Shown here piece by piece: positions 35,573 through 44,704 of a stretch of 54,385 nt of DNA. This DNA is from Saprospiraceae bacterium (lineage in GTDB: Bacteria; Bacteroidota; Bacteroidia; Chitinophagales; Saprospiraceae): positions 11,298-65,682 of the forward strand of contig JAHDCQ010000003.1 of NCBI GenBank assembly GCA_020629845.1. Reading direction: 5' to 3'. The position numbers were made by a program, and so were the translations under genes. How positions within the stretch are numbered: position 1 is the stretch's first letter; each line of letters begins with the position of its first letter. A model generated the notes under the pieces. That model saw only the letters and a program-made list of their open reading frames with translations. It ran no database searches and was not told the DNA's origin.

Positions 35573-36607
35573 ATGAATCGTAGATATTTTGCTCAGCAAC
35601 TCGCCCTTGCCACTGCTACATTTCCTTTTCTAAGTGCTGGAAAAACGCAGAAAAAGAAAACCCTAAAACCACAGCGACTTCGCAAAGGTGATACTATGGG
35701 TATGATTACACCAGGCAGCTTCGCTACGGATAGTGCCTTAGAAAAAGCCGTACAAAATGTAGAAAGTCTAGGTTTTAAAGTCAAATTAGGCAAGCATATT
35801 CGAGCAGAACGTGGCTATAATGCAGGCAGCGACGCAGAGCGTCTTGCGGACTTGCACAGCATGTTCTTGGATGAACAAGTGCAAGGCATTTGGTGCGTGC
35901 GAGGTGGCTATGGCTGCACACGACTGCTTCCAATGATGGACTACAAAATGATTCGTAAACATCCCAAAGCACTCATCGGATATAGCGACATTACGGCTCT
36001 GCATCAAGCAATTCATTTAGAGACGGGTTTGGTAAGTTTTCACGGGCCAGTTGCCGCATCGGATTTCACAGATTATACAGTAGAATACTTAACGAAAGTC
36101 TTGATAAGCCCACAAGCAAGCCTTAATATTCTACTATCACAAGAAAATAAAGACCGAGGCACAGAAGAAGCGGCTTATGAAACGCAAACTATAAACGCAG
36201 GCAAAGCGCGCGGCAAACTTGCAGGCGGAAATCTATCCTTACTCGCAGCGATGGCAGGCACGAAATGGGAATTGGATGCTTGTGATAAGTTGGTCTTTAT
36301 AGAAGAAATTGGGGAAAAGCCCTATCGGATTGATAGAATGCTGACGCAATTGCGCCAAACCGCCAACTTGCAAGAAGCTAAAGGTTTGGTACTAGGTGTG
36401 TTTAATGATTGTGATAAAGATGCCGATGACCGTTCCTTATATCTAGATGAATGCCTAAAAGACCGCCTTCAGGATTTGAATAAACCGACTATTTACGGAC
36501 TATCCTTTGGACATATTTCTAATCAATGTACACTACCTATAGGCATTGAAGCGGAATTAGATACTGCTACGCAAAGTATTCGCTTATTAGAAAAAGCCGT
36601 ACTCTAA
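35573..36607 (+). CDS. LD-carboxypeptidase (peptidase S66)
   Basis: This 344-residue protein cleaves the L,D bond in murein tetrapeptides during wall recycling (family knowledge). The S66 features are MGMITPGSFA, WCVRGGYGCTRLLPMMD, the nucleophile Ser in IGYSDITALH, the acid in FIEEIGEKPYRIDRML, and His in LSFGHISNQCTLPIG. The N-terminus MNRRYFAQQLALATATFPFL carries an RR pair before a hydrophobic stretch, so Tat export is possible, unusual for LdcA homologues, which are mostly cytoplasmic. It overlaps the convergent esterase gene by 4 nt. Confidence 0.88.
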   Translation: MNRRYFAQQLALATATFPFLSAGKTQKKKTLKPQRLRKGDTMGMITPGSFATDSALEKAVQNVESLGFKVKLGKHIRAERGYNAGSDAERLADLHSMFLDEQVQGIWCVRGGYGCTRLLPMMDYKMIRKHPKALIGYSDITALHQAIHLETGLVSFHGPVAASDFTDYTVEYLTKVLISPQASLNILLSQENKDRGTEEAAYETQTINAGKARGKLAGGNLSLLAAMAGTKWELDACDKLVFIEEIGEKPYRIDRMLTQLRQTANLQEAKGLVLGVFNDCDKDADDRSLYLDECLKDRLQDLNKPTIYGLSFGHISNQCTLPIGIEAELDTATQSIRLLEKAVL

Positions 36608-37515
36608 TCCACAAACAACCAACGATACGCAGGCTGAAACGCGCGCGCCCAATAGCCTTCACCGTGAAAGCCATCACCATCAATACGAATATTAATTTCC
36701 TCAGGTCGGAAGCCCGACGATTGTAGGGTTACACGCATGCGCTCTGTGTTAGCGGCTATATTTCCATCTTCATTGCGTCCTGCTGCTAGGTAGATTTTCA
36801 CGGGAGCTTCCCGTCCTTTATTCTGCACATGTTCGTAGGCTTCTTCTGAAAACCAAAAGGAAGGGGAAAATATTAAAGCTTTCCCGAAGATATTTTGATG
36901 CTCAATGATAGCATACATCGAAATTAATCCACCCATAGAGCTACCGCCGATACCTGTATGAGATTGCTCGCTGCGAGTGCGGTAATTCGCATCTATATAA
37001 GGCTTCAAATCATTTACGATAAAATTGACGTAGGCTTCGCCTTCGCCACCTTTATTGTAGAATGTATTGCGCCAGGGTGAATATTCGTCCAAACGAGCTT
37101 CATCTCTAGAATTTTCAATACCCACTACAATTGCTGTGGGAAGATTATTCTTATGAAAAATATCCAACGATTCATCTATCTCCCACTCTCCTGCGAAACT
37201 TGCTGAACGGTCGAATAGATTTTGCCCATCGTGCATGTAAATTACTGGATAATATTGCCCCGAATTTTCATAATTAGGTGGTAAATACATCCAAATTTTA
37301 CGCTTTCGCCCAAGCTCAGTAATATCGAATTCTTTTTCAAGCACGAAATATTCGCCTACTCCTGTACTTACTGTAGTCGTATCTACCGTAGTATCAACAT
37401 AATCTATATCAGTCAGAACATTATCACTAGTTTTACAACGGTAAATAAGGAGCAAAATAGCTACCGATAGTAGCACTATTAACAATCGTATCATTTTTCT
37501 ATTTAATTTTTCCAC
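36604..37515 (-). CDS. Esterase of the alpha/beta-hydrolase (Esterase D/Fes) family
   Basis: This 303-residue protein has an N-terminal hydrophobic anchor or signal (MIRLLIVLLSVAILLLIYRC) after a basic start. The hydrolase core has KRKIWMYLPPNYENSGQYYP, YMHDGQNLF, and the nucleophile elbow GIGGSSMGGLIS (Ser at about 190). The acid and His lie later, the His in DGDGFHGEGYWARAF. The substrate is unknown. Members hydrolyse S-formylglutathione, siderophore or carbohydrate esters. Met8 at 37494 is an alternative start that would avoid overlapping the upstream phosphodiesterase gene. Confidence 0.85.
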   Translation of the reverse strand: MEKLNRKMIRLLIVLLSVAILLLIYRCKTSDNVLTDIDYVDTTVDTTTVSTGVGEYFVLEKEFDITELGRKRKIWMYLPPNYENSGQYYPVIYMHDGQNLFDRSASFAGEWEIDESLDIFHKNNLPTAIVVGIENSRDEARLDEYSPWRNTFYNKGGEGEAYVNFIVNDLKPYIDANYRTRSEQSHTGIGGSSMGGLISMYAIIEHQNIFGKALIFSPSFWFSEEAYEHVQNKGREAPVKIYLAAGRNEDGNIAANTERMRVTLQSSGFRPEEINIRIDGDGFHGEGYWARAFQPAYRWLFVD

Positions 37516-38002
37516 GAAGTCCTAATTCCACCACTTCAACATCTTTTATAATGGCATTTTCGATACTAAAGCGTACAATAGTCTTCATTTTGTGAAAGCC
37601 ATGTACACCAGCCGCACCAGGGTTGATATGTAATAAATCTAAGTTGCGATCGGGCATGATTTTCAGAATATGCGAATGCCCGCAAATATATAATTTCGGG
37701 CGATGTTCTTCTAATAACTTTCGCACGCGAGCGGTATAACGCCCAGGATAGCCGCCAATATGCGTCATTAACACCTTTACGCCCTCGCACTCAAAAATGA
37801 GGTTTTCGGGATACACTCTGCGAAAAGTGCCGCCATCAATATTACCATAAACGGCTTTGAAAGGACGAAAAGTCTCCAATCGTTCCACAACATCCCAAGT
37901 ACCTATATCGCCTGCATGCCATATTTCATCACATTCTTCAAAATAATCAAACACACTTTCCTCTAAATGACTATGTGTATCCGAAATTAAGCCTATCCGC
38001 AT
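37499..38002 (-). CDS. YfcE/MJ0936-type metallophosphoesterase
   Basis: This 167-residue calcineurin-like phosphodiesterase shows all the metal-binding motifs: GLISDTHSHL (5-14), DEIWHAGDIGTWDVV, KAVYGNID, and the late LYICGHSHILKI and INPGAAGVHG. YfcE-type enzymes hydrolyse phosphodiester model substrates, while the physiological one is unknown. It is cytoplasmic. It lies immediately upstream of the esterase gene, close enough for one transcript. Confidence 0.92.
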   Translation of the reverse strand: MRIGLISDTHSHLEESVFDYFEECDEIWHAGDIGTWDVVERLETFRPFKAVYGNIDGGTFRRVYPENLIFECEGVKVLMTHIGGYPGRYTARVRKLLEEHRPKLYICGHSHILKIMPDRNLDLLHINPGAAGVHGFHKMKTIVRFSIENAIIKDVEVVELGLRGKIK

Positions 38003-38230
38003 ATGAATAAGTATTTTTTTTCATAAAAAACAGAAAAACATACAAGTGTATCTTTTTTTGGCATTAGGTGTTTTTTCATGTAAATACATTTAAAAATACA
38101 CTATTTGAACCCAAAAGCTTTCCAAAATAACAAAAAATCCCATTTTGAAACAAAACAGAAAGTATACAAACCTTAAATTGTTAATAAAAAGTTAAAATAT
38201 TTTCATTTCTATCTTTTCAACTTACATTTG

Positions 38231-38583
38231 TATTGAAAGCGAAAAGGTATAGAACATTGATATAAGAAAAGCAAGATATTCCCTATAGAATTCTATTTCT
38301 ATACACTCATAGTATATATTCTTCTCTTAACTAATCAATGCATCAAAAGTTTCCTGTTACCTTCTTTCTTTGAAAAGAAATCACATAAGCTAAAGCCTGC
38401 TTGCACAAAAAGGCATTATAGATTTATGAAAAGCATTAATTATTCATTCGACTTATACAGACTAAGTACTGTTTGTGGAATAGAATAGTTTGAAAGTGAG
38501 AAAAAACTTTTTTTTAAGAATAGCAATACGGTAAATAGAGCGTCTTTTGTCCTCCTCTTTCTTGTTAATGAGGGGGACTTTTT
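38231..38583 (+). ncRNA. Candidate small RNA or leader RNA, about 350 nt
   Basis: A -7-like box TACATTTG (38223-38230) is present, without a convincing -33 TTTG. About 320 nt later a GC-rich hairpin (GTCCTCCTC 38549-38557 with 38570-38578) is followed by TTTTT, a good intrinsic terminator. The span holds no reading frame and does not read as tmRNA, RNase P or SRP RNA. It could be an independent RNA or an attenuated leader of the peptidase gene. Confidence 0.35.
38549..38583 (+). terminator. Intrinsic terminator in the spacer before the S46 peptidase
   Basis: Stem of 9 bp (38549-38557 with 38570-38578, one G-U), 12-nt loop and TTTTT at 38579-38583. Confidence 0.75.
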
Positions 38584-38679
38584 GTTTTTGAATTTATTTC
38601 GTAATATCGCATGATATATGCTGTGCTATCTGCTTTAATTATGTGCAGTAGCGATAGCACCTAATCAAAAAAATAAATC

Positions 38680-40896
38680 ATGCGAATAATCACGTTTGTT
38701 TTCGTCTTTCTCATTAGCCAAATGAGCCTTCATGCAGGTGAAGGCATGTGGTTGCCTCTTTTCCTGAAGCAGCTCAATGAAGCAGAAATGCAAAGCATGG
38801 GCATGAAGCTTACCGCTGAAGATATTTACAGTGTCAATAAAGGTAGTCTAAAAGATGCGATTGTTCATTTTGGAGGATTCTGTACGGGCGAAGTCATCTC
38901 TAACCAAGGACTTGTACTGACTAATCACCACTGCGGTTATGGTCAAATCCAATCCCACTCTACCTTAGAAAACAATTACTTAGAAGATGGATTCTGGGCA
39001 GCAGACAAAGGCAAGGAATTATCTAATCCAGGGCTATTTGTCACCTTTATCGTTCGTATTGAGGATGTGAGCGATGCCATTCTAAAAGGCACAGAAGGTG
39101 CAGCTAACGCGAAAGCGCGCCAGTCCATAATAGATAAAAATATAGATGCTGCTAAAAAATCCATGGAGCTAGGCAAATTTGAAGATGTGCTGATTCGCCC
39201 ATTCTTTGAAGGCAATCAGTACTTCATGTTTACTACGCAGACTTTTAAGGACATTCGTTTGGTGGGTGCACCACCTTCTTCTATTGGAAAATTTGGTGCA
39301 GATACCGATAATTGGGAATGGCCACGTCATACAGGCGACTTTGCTCTATTCCGCATTTATGCCAATAAGGATAATAATCCAGCAGAATATTCAGAAGATA
39401 ATATACCATACACCCCACGTCATTTCTTGCCTGTTTCCCTAGATGGTGTAGCAGAAGATGATTTCACAATGGTATTCGGCTTTCCTGGAAGAACACGCGA
39501 GTATTTGCCTTCTTTTGCAGTAGAGCAAGTAGTGGATGTATTAAATCCAGCAAAAATTGACATCCGTACTAAAGCACTTGAAATTATTGATGGTGCAATG
39601 CGAGAAGATGCTCAAGTGAAAATACAATATGCCTCTAAGCAAGCTCGTATTGCAAATGCTTGGAAAAAGTGGATAGGGGAAAGTCAAGGTTTGCAAAAAA
39701 CAGGTGCTTTGGAGAAAAAACGTATGCTTGAATCTGAATTTTTGAAGCGCGTAAATGCAAAGCCAGAATGGAAACAAAAATATGGCAGCTTACTCAACGA
39801 TTTTGAGCGGCTGTACAAAGAAGTGCGCCCCTATGCACTTACCCGCGATTATTTCAATGAAATTGCAGGACGAAATATTGAACTGATGCGCTTGGTGAAC
39901 GCGCTTAGTCGGGTGGCAAAAGCGGACTCTATGGATGAAGGCTTGCAAGGGCGTGTGGCGAATTATCTTGAAAATTTCTACAAAGATTATCGTCCAGAAA
40001 TAGATAAAAAGGTGTTTGCCAGCCTGATGGAGGTGTATTTTAATAAAGTAGATGGCAACTATATATCAGACTATGCCAAAGAACGCGTGGAAGATGCAGG
40101 CAAAAACTACACTGATTTAGCAGAAAAAATATACAGCAAGTCTATTTTTACTAGGGGCGACGAACTCATAACAATGGTAAAAAAAGACCCTGACAATGCA
40201 ATAAAAACCATTCGAGAAGACATCGCTTTCCAATTTGGACGTGGACTTTCTGAAGCGTATTATGACAGTTCGGAAAAAGAATATACACGCATCAATGATG
40301 AGTTAAAGGAATTGCAGCGCACTTATATGAAAGCACTAATGGAAGTATTTCCTGAGCAACGCTTCTATCCTGATGCGAATAGCACTATGCGCGTGACATA
40401 CGGACAAGTGAAAGGTTACGAGCCGCGTGATGGCGTACGCTATCAGCCAGTCACTTACTTGGATGGGGTGCTAGAAAAATATAAGCCAGGCGATTATGAA
40501 TTTGATGTGCCTATTAAGCTCCGTAAACTCCATGCAGGCAAAGACTACGGACAATATGCAGATGAAACAGGCAAAGTACCTGTGTGCTTTTTAGGCTCTA
40601 ATCATACGACAGGCGGCAACTCTGGCAGCCCAGCTATTGATGCGCATGGCAATCTGATTGGATTAAACTTTGACCGCGTGTGGGAAGGTACCATGAGTGA
40701 CTTGAATTATGATGCGAGTATCTGTCGCAATATTATGGTAGATGTGCGCTATATTCTGTTTATTGTTGATAAATATGCAGGTGCGACACACCTAGTGGAA
40801 GAGATGAAATTGGTACGCCCGAAGCGATTCAGTAAGGTGAATCCTAAGAAAGGTATTCCTATTCCTAAAGAAAAGCTCAAACTAAAAAAGAACTAA
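38680..40896 (+). CDS. S46 dipeptidyl peptidase, DPP11-like (Asp/Glu-specific)
   Basis: This 738-residue protein releases dipeptides from peptide N-termini in the periplasm. It has a signal peptide (IITFVFVFLISQMSLHA). The triad can be read as His84 in LTNHHCGYG, Asp220 in RHTGDFALFR and Ser648 in TTGGNSGSPAID. The residue 18 positions after the Ser is Arg666 (LNFDRVW). From family knowledge, Arg here marks DPP11 and Gly marks DPP7. Length is typical (~700-740). A small membrane protein gene starts 3 nt after its stop and is probably cotranscribed. Confidence 0.93.
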   Translation: MRIITFVFVFLISQMSLHAGEGMWLPLFLKQLNEAEMQSMGMKLTAEDIYSVNKGSLKDAIVHFGGFCTGEVISNQGLVLTNHHCGYGQIQSHSTLENNYLEDGFWAADKGKELSNPGLFVTFIVRIEDVSDAILKGTEGAANAKARQSIIDKNIDAAKKSMELGKFEDVLIRPFFEGNQYFMFTTQTFKDIRLVGAPPSSIGKFGADTDNWEWPRHTGDFALFRIYANKDNNPAEYSEDNIPYTPRHFLPVSLDGVAEDDFTMVFGFPGRTREYLPSFAVEQVVDVLNPAKIDIRTKALEIIDGAMREDAQVKIQYASKQARIANAWKKWIGESQGLQKTGALEKKRMLESEFLKRVNAKPEWKQKYGSLLNDFERLYKEVRPYALTRDYFNEIAGRNIELMRLVNALSRVAKADSMDEGLQGRVANYLENFYKDYRPEIDKKVFASLMEVYFNKVDGNYISDYAKERVEDAGKNYTDLAEKIYSKSIFTRGDELITMVKKDPDNAIKTIREDIAFQFGRGLSEAYYDSSEKEYTRINDELKELQRTYMKALMEVFPEQRFYPDANSTMRVTYGQVKGYEPRDGVRYQPVTYLDGVLEKYKPGDYEFDVPIKLRKLHAGKDYGQYADETGKVPVCFLGSNHTTGGNSGSPAIDAHGNLIGLNFDRVWEGTMSDLNYDASICRNIMVDVRYILFIVDKYAGATHLVEEMKLVRPKRFSKVNPKKGIPIPKEKLKLKKN

Positions 40897-40899
40897 TCG

Positions 40900-41373
40900 T
40901 TGGAAACAGCACTACATACATTTGAGCCAAATTTATCGCAGGAATACTTCAACTTAGCACTAGCGGTTGGAGTATTCTTGCTTGCTTTATTGGGACTTTT
41001 CTTGCTTTTTCGCAAGAAGGCAAGCTACGAGGAACGCAATCGGCAACGACTATTACAAATGCTGGCGGGTTTTGCAACAATCATTGCGTTGGGTATAAGC
41101 GTAGGGATTTTATATAATATAAGCATCCTTCAGCCCATTCGCATTTATAGTGATAGTGTGGAAACAGGCTATGGAAAAGTCAAATTTGATGACTTGAAAG
41201 CAGTTTATCTACACCAAGCACAAGAGCGTTCTTTTGTATCACCCGATATAGAAGTTAGTAGCGCACACTTGCTATATATGGAAGAAAAGCGCGGCAAAGC
41301 GTATCTTTTCTCACCTGAAAATTATGATGTAGAGACTATTGTACGAACACTACGCCCTATGATGGATGAATAA
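40900..41373 (+). CDS. Small two-helix membrane protein, probable TTG start
   Basis: This 157-residue protein is not recognised. It has two membrane helices (YFNLALAVGVFLLALLGLFL and MLAGFATIIALGISVGILYN) followed by a soluble C-terminal domain of about 80 residues (YSDSVETGYGKVKFDDLKAV...). No ATG lies in frame before residue 54, so the TTG at 40900, three nt after the peptidase stop, is the likely start. Close spacing suggests translation is coupled to the peptidase. Its stop is 1 bp from that of the convergent channel gene. Confidence 0.6.
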   Translation: METALHTFEPNLSQEYFNLALAVGVFLLALLGLFLLFRKKASYEERNRQRLLQMLAGFATIIALGISVGILYNISILQPIRIYSDSVETGYGKVKFDDLKAVYLHQAQERSFVSPDIEVSSAHLLYMEEKRGKAYLFSPENYDVETIVRTLRPMMDE

Positions 41374-41374
41374 C

Positions 41375-42208
41375 CTACGATTCTTCCTCCTCCTCTTCGT
41401 GCAAGTGTTCTCCGCAATGCTTACAAAATTCTGCGTCATCATCGTGTCCTTCGCTACCACAGCTTTGACAGGCATAAGTATTGCTTGGCATATCTTTACT
41501 ATTTGCCATTTCAGCCGTCACGATTCCTGTTGGAACAGCAATTACAGCATAACCCAAAATCATTACGATAGCTGCTAAGAACCGACCGAGATCGGATTTA
41601 GGAGTTAAATCCCCATACCCTACTGTTGTAAGGGTAACGATTGCCCAATAAATACTTTGCGGAATGCTCTGAAAGTGGTCATTTGTACCACCTTCTACTA
41701 AGTACATTATAGAGCCGATAATAGTTACTAACAGAATTATAAATACCAGAAAAACCGTAATCTTCGGCTGACTGGCGCGCATCGCTTTTGTAATAACGGC
41801 ACCTTCGCGCAAGAAATGCCCTAGCTTAAAAATACGAAATACACGCATTAGGCGTAAAGCACGAATCACAACAAAATATTGCGAACCTGCCAAGAAGATA
41901 GCTAAATAGGTAGGCAGAATCGCCAATACATCAATAATGCCATAAAAACTTTTGGCATATCGCCACGGATTTTTTAAGCAATAGAGTCGTAAAATGTATT
42001 CTATTGTAAATACAATAGTGAAGCCCCACTCTAATACTGGAAAGATGTCCGAATATTTAATTGCCATAGAAGGGACACTTTCCAACATCACCACTACTAC
42101 ACTTAAGACAATAAGTATCAATAAAACGATATCGAAATGCTTGCCCGCAGGTGTTTCGGCTTCAAATATGATTTCGTGTAAACGCGTTTTTAAAGTACGT
42201 TCGCTCAT
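41375..42208 (-). CDS. Voltage-gated potassium-type ion channel with C-terminal zinc ribbon
   Basis: This 277-residue protein has six membrane segments. S4 is RALRLMRVFRIFKLGHF with regularly spaced arginines. The selectivity filter TLTTVGYGDLTP marks a K+ channel. S6 is FLAAIVMILGYAVIAVPTGI. After S6 comes a short cytoplasmic tail with two CxxC pairs (CQSCG...FCKHCG, about 243-265), a probable zinc ribbon, and an acidic end (HEEEEEES). The first 20 residues are cytoplasmic. The tail could gate the channel in response to metal or redox state (inference). Confidence 0.9.
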   Translation of the reverse strand: MSERTLKTRLHEIIFEAETPAGKHFDIVLLILIVLSVVVVMLESVPSMAIKYSDIFPVLEWGFTIVFTIEYILRLYCLKNPWRYAKSFYGIIDVLAILPTYLAIFLAGSQYFVVIRALRLMRVFRIFKLGHFLREGAVITKAMRASQPKITVFLVFIILLVTIIGSIMYLVEGGTNDHFQSIPQSIYWAIVTLTTVGYGDLTPKSDLGRFLAAIVMILGYAVIAVPTGIVTAEMANSKDMPSNTYACQSCGSEGHDDDAEFCKHCGEHLHEEEEEES

Positions 42209-42297
42209 ATCTTGGATTTAATGCCCGCAAATTTCTAAAAAGATTGCACTTTGTCAAATTCTATTGATAGTGAAATCTTAAGGGATTAGGAATTTGC

Positions 42298-42305
42298 TAC
42301 CTTTG
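42298..42305 (+). promoter_or_regulatory. -7 box (TACCTTTG) upstream of the oligopeptidase gene
   Basis: TACCTTTG matches TAnnTTTG and is followed by a purine-rich start region, 72 nt before the first ATG at 42377. No -33 TTTG is clear. Confidence 0.4.
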
Positions 42306-42376
42306 CAAACCACTCAAGGCTGCGTATCATCAAAAACGTAATCATATATTCAATAATTCTACTCATTAATATAAAA

Positions 42377-44572
42377 ATGTACACTATGTTTAAGGAAATC
42401 ACCAAATTAGGGCTTGGGACTATCTTAATTATTTGGTTTCTTGCAGCCTGCAATTCAGAAACAACAACTACAACAGAAGATACCGTTATGGAGAATCCTA
42501 TTGGTTTATACCAAAAAGCAGCAATAGAAGCACCAACTGCTAAAAAAGTGCCTAAAGAACTTACTAAGCACGACGATACGCGTATTGACAATTACTATTG
42601 GTTAAATAAGCGTGAAGATCAAGCAGTAGTTGACTACTTGAACGAAGAAAACGACTATACCGATAAAATGACAGCCCACCTGAAAGACCTTCGGGAAGAA
42701 CTGTTTGAGGAAATCAAAGGTCGCATCAAGCAAGATGATCAATCCGTGCCATACAGAGATAGAGGTTACTACTACATCACGCGCTACGAAGAAGGGCAAG
42801 AATACCCTATTTATGCGCGTAAGAAAGGCAGCTTGGAAGCCAATGAGAAAATCATGCTCAATGTCAATGAAATGGCTAAAGACTATGATTACTACAATGT
42901 AGGTGGGCTATCGGTGAGTATGAATAATAAATTATTAGCATTTGCCGAAGATACCTTAAGTCGTAGAATTTATACTATAAAATTCAAAAATCTAGAAACA
43001 GGTGAATTGCTTGAGGATGCTATCCCTGGTACTACTGGTGGGCTTGCTTGGGCGAATGATAATAAAACTGTCTTTTATACTACAAGAGAGGAAGGTACGC
43101 TGCGGGCATACAAAGTATTTCGGCATGTATTGGGCACGCCTGTATCAGAAGATGTGGAAATCTGGCATGAATCAGATAATACTTTTTCGTGCTTTGCTTA
43201 TAAAACAAAGTCCGATAAATATATCGTAATTGGTTCTTATCAGACGCTTTCGCAAGAATATCGCGTATTAGAAGCCGATAATCCAACGGGTAAATTCCGC
43301 GTCATTCAGCCACGTGAGCGCAACTTAGAGTATGGTATCGCACATTTTGGTGATAAATTCTATATCCGCACCAATTTGGATGCAAAGAATTTCCGCCTAA
43401 TGTCTACACCTGAAAATGCAACGACTAAGGACAATTGGGAAGAGGTCATTCCACATCGCAAAGATGTACTGTTGGAGGGTATGGATATTTTCAAAAAATA
43501 TCTAGTATTGAGTGAGCGTAAAAGTGGTATTTCGCAGCTTCGTATACGCCCCTGGGAAGGTACGGAACACTATATTGAATTTCCAGAAGATGCCTATGTA
43601 GCCTATACCTCTACCAACCCTGAATTTGACACCGATATATTGCGTTTCGGTTATACATCCATGACTACGCCTAGCTCGACTTTCGACTATAATATGGAGA
43701 CTAAAAAACGCGAACTACTTAAGCAACAAGAAGTAATAGGTGGCTTCAATAAGGACGACTATCAATCCGAACGCATCTATGTGACTGCCCGCGATGGGGC
43801 AAAAGTGCCTGTTTCGATGGTCTATAAAAAAGGCTTTGAAAAAGACGGACAACAGCCACTTTTACTCTATGGCTATGGCTCGTATGGCAGTAGTATGGAG
43901 CCTTACTTTAGTTCTTCGCGCCTAAGTCTTTTGGATAGGGGCTTTGCTTTTGCTATCGCGCATATACGAGGTGGGGAAGAAATGGGTAGACATTGGTATG
44001 AAGATGGCAAGCTTTTGAATAAAATCAATACCTTCAATGACTTTATTGATTGCGGAGAATATTTAGTAAAAAACAAATATACCAATCCTGAGAAACTCTT
44101 TGCTATGGGTGGTAGTGCAGGTGGTTTACTGATGGGAGCTATCGTAAATATGCGCCCTGACCTCTGGAAAGGAGCAGTAGCAGCCGTACCATTCGTAGAT
44201 GTAATAACGACTATGCTGGACGAAAGTATTCCGCTCACTACTTTTGAGTATGATGAATGGGGGAATCCGAACGAGAAAGAGTACTACGATTATATGAAAT
44301 CCTACTCACCTTATGATAATGTAGAAGCAAAAGAATATCCTGCACTACTTATCACCACAGGTTTGCATGATAGCCAAGTGCAATATTGGGAACCTGCAAA
44401 ATGGGTGGCTAAAATGCGCGAAATGCGTACCGATGATGAGCCACTGCTCCTACATACCAATATGGATGCAGGACATGGTGGGCAATCTGGACGTTTCCGA
44501 CGATTTAAGGAAACTGCTCTAGAATATGCCTTTTTCTTAGATTTGGCAGGCAAGGTGAAAGTAAAAGGATAA
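42377..44572 (+). CDS. ptrB: Oligopeptidase B-like S9 peptidase, lipoprotein
   Basis: This 731-residue prolyl-oligopeptidase-family serine peptidase cleaves short peptides, in this clade after basic residues. An N-terminal lipobox (WFLAACNS) predicts lipid anchoring. After a beta-propeller (about 70-450) comes the hydrolase domain with GYGSYGSSMEPYFSSSRLSL and AIAHIRGGEEMGRHWYEDGK. The nucleophile is in FAMGGSAGGLLMG, Asp in TTGLHDSQVQYWEPAKW and His in MDAGHGGQSGR. Met4 is an alternative start. It is followed by a hairpin terminator. Confidence 0.9.
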   Translation: MYTMFKEITKLGLGTILIIWFLAACNSETTTTTEDTVMENPIGLYQKAAIEAPTAKKVPKELTKHDDTRIDNYYWLNKREDQAVVDYLNEENDYTDKMTAHLKDLREELFEEIKGRIKQDDQSVPYRDRGYYYITRYEEGQEYPIYARKKGSLEANEKIMLNVNEMAKDYDYYNVGGLSVSMNNKLLAFAEDTLSRRIYTIKFKNLETGELLEDAIPGTTGGLAWANDNKTVFYTTREEGTLRAYKVFRHVLGTPVSEDVEIWHESDNTFSCFAYKTKSDKYIVIGSYQTLSQEYRVLEADNPTGKFRVIQPRERNLEYGIAHFGDKFYIRTNLDAKNFRLMSTPENATTKDNWEEVIPHRKDVLLEGMDIFKKYLVLSERKSGISQLRIRPWEGTEHYIEFPEDAYVAYTSTNPEFDTDILRFGYTSMTTPSSTFDYNMETKKRELLKQQEVIGGFNKDDYQSERIYVTARDGAKVPVSMVYKKGFEKDGQQPLLLYGYGSYGSSMEPYFSSSRLSLLDRGFAFAIAHIRGGEEMGRHWYEDGKLLNKINTFNDFIDCGEYLVKNKYTNPEKLFAMGGSAGGLLMGAIVNMRPDLWKGAVAAVPFVDVITTMLDESIPLTTFEYDEWGNPNEKEYYDYMKSYSPYDNVEAKEYPALLITTGLHDSQVQYWEPAKWVAKMREMRTDDEPLLLHTNMDAGHGGQSGRFRRFKETALEYAFFLDLAGKVKVKG

Positions 44573-44596
44573 CATCATTGCCAACTACCTCAAAAA

Positions 44597-44636
44597 GAAA
44601 AAAGCTGAATAATCATTAGAGTTGTTCAGCTTTTTC
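44597..44636 (+). terminator. Terminator after the oligopeptidase gene
   Basis: GAAAAAAGCTGAA (44597-44609) pairs with TTCAGCTTTTTC (44625-44636), about 11 bp, with the T-run in the descending arm. Confidence 0.75.
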
Positions 44637-44696
44637 TATCTATAATTCATTGTAAAATAAGCGGTTTTAAAACGACAACACATTCATATATTTTTC

Positions 44697-44704
44697 TATT
44701 TTTG
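44697..44704 (+). promoter_or_regulatory. -7 box (TATTTTTG) of the metK promoter
   Basis: TATTTTTG lies within CTATTTTTGCGCCGT, the same 15-nt string as upstream of pckA, 45 nt before the metK ATG. No SAM riboswitch fits in the short leader. Confidence 0.55.

Larger units (their letters stand above)
38003..38679 (+). other. 677-bp gene-free region with promoter-like box, terminator and leader hairpin
   Basis: No reading frame is supported here. Positions 38010-38220 are very AT-rich, and the rest holds the candidate small transcript described separately. A further hairpin, GTGCTATC (38623-38630) with GATAGCAC (38653-38660) plus an inner TGC/GCA pair, ends 20 nt before the peptidase ATG at 38680. 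Confidence 0.5.
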
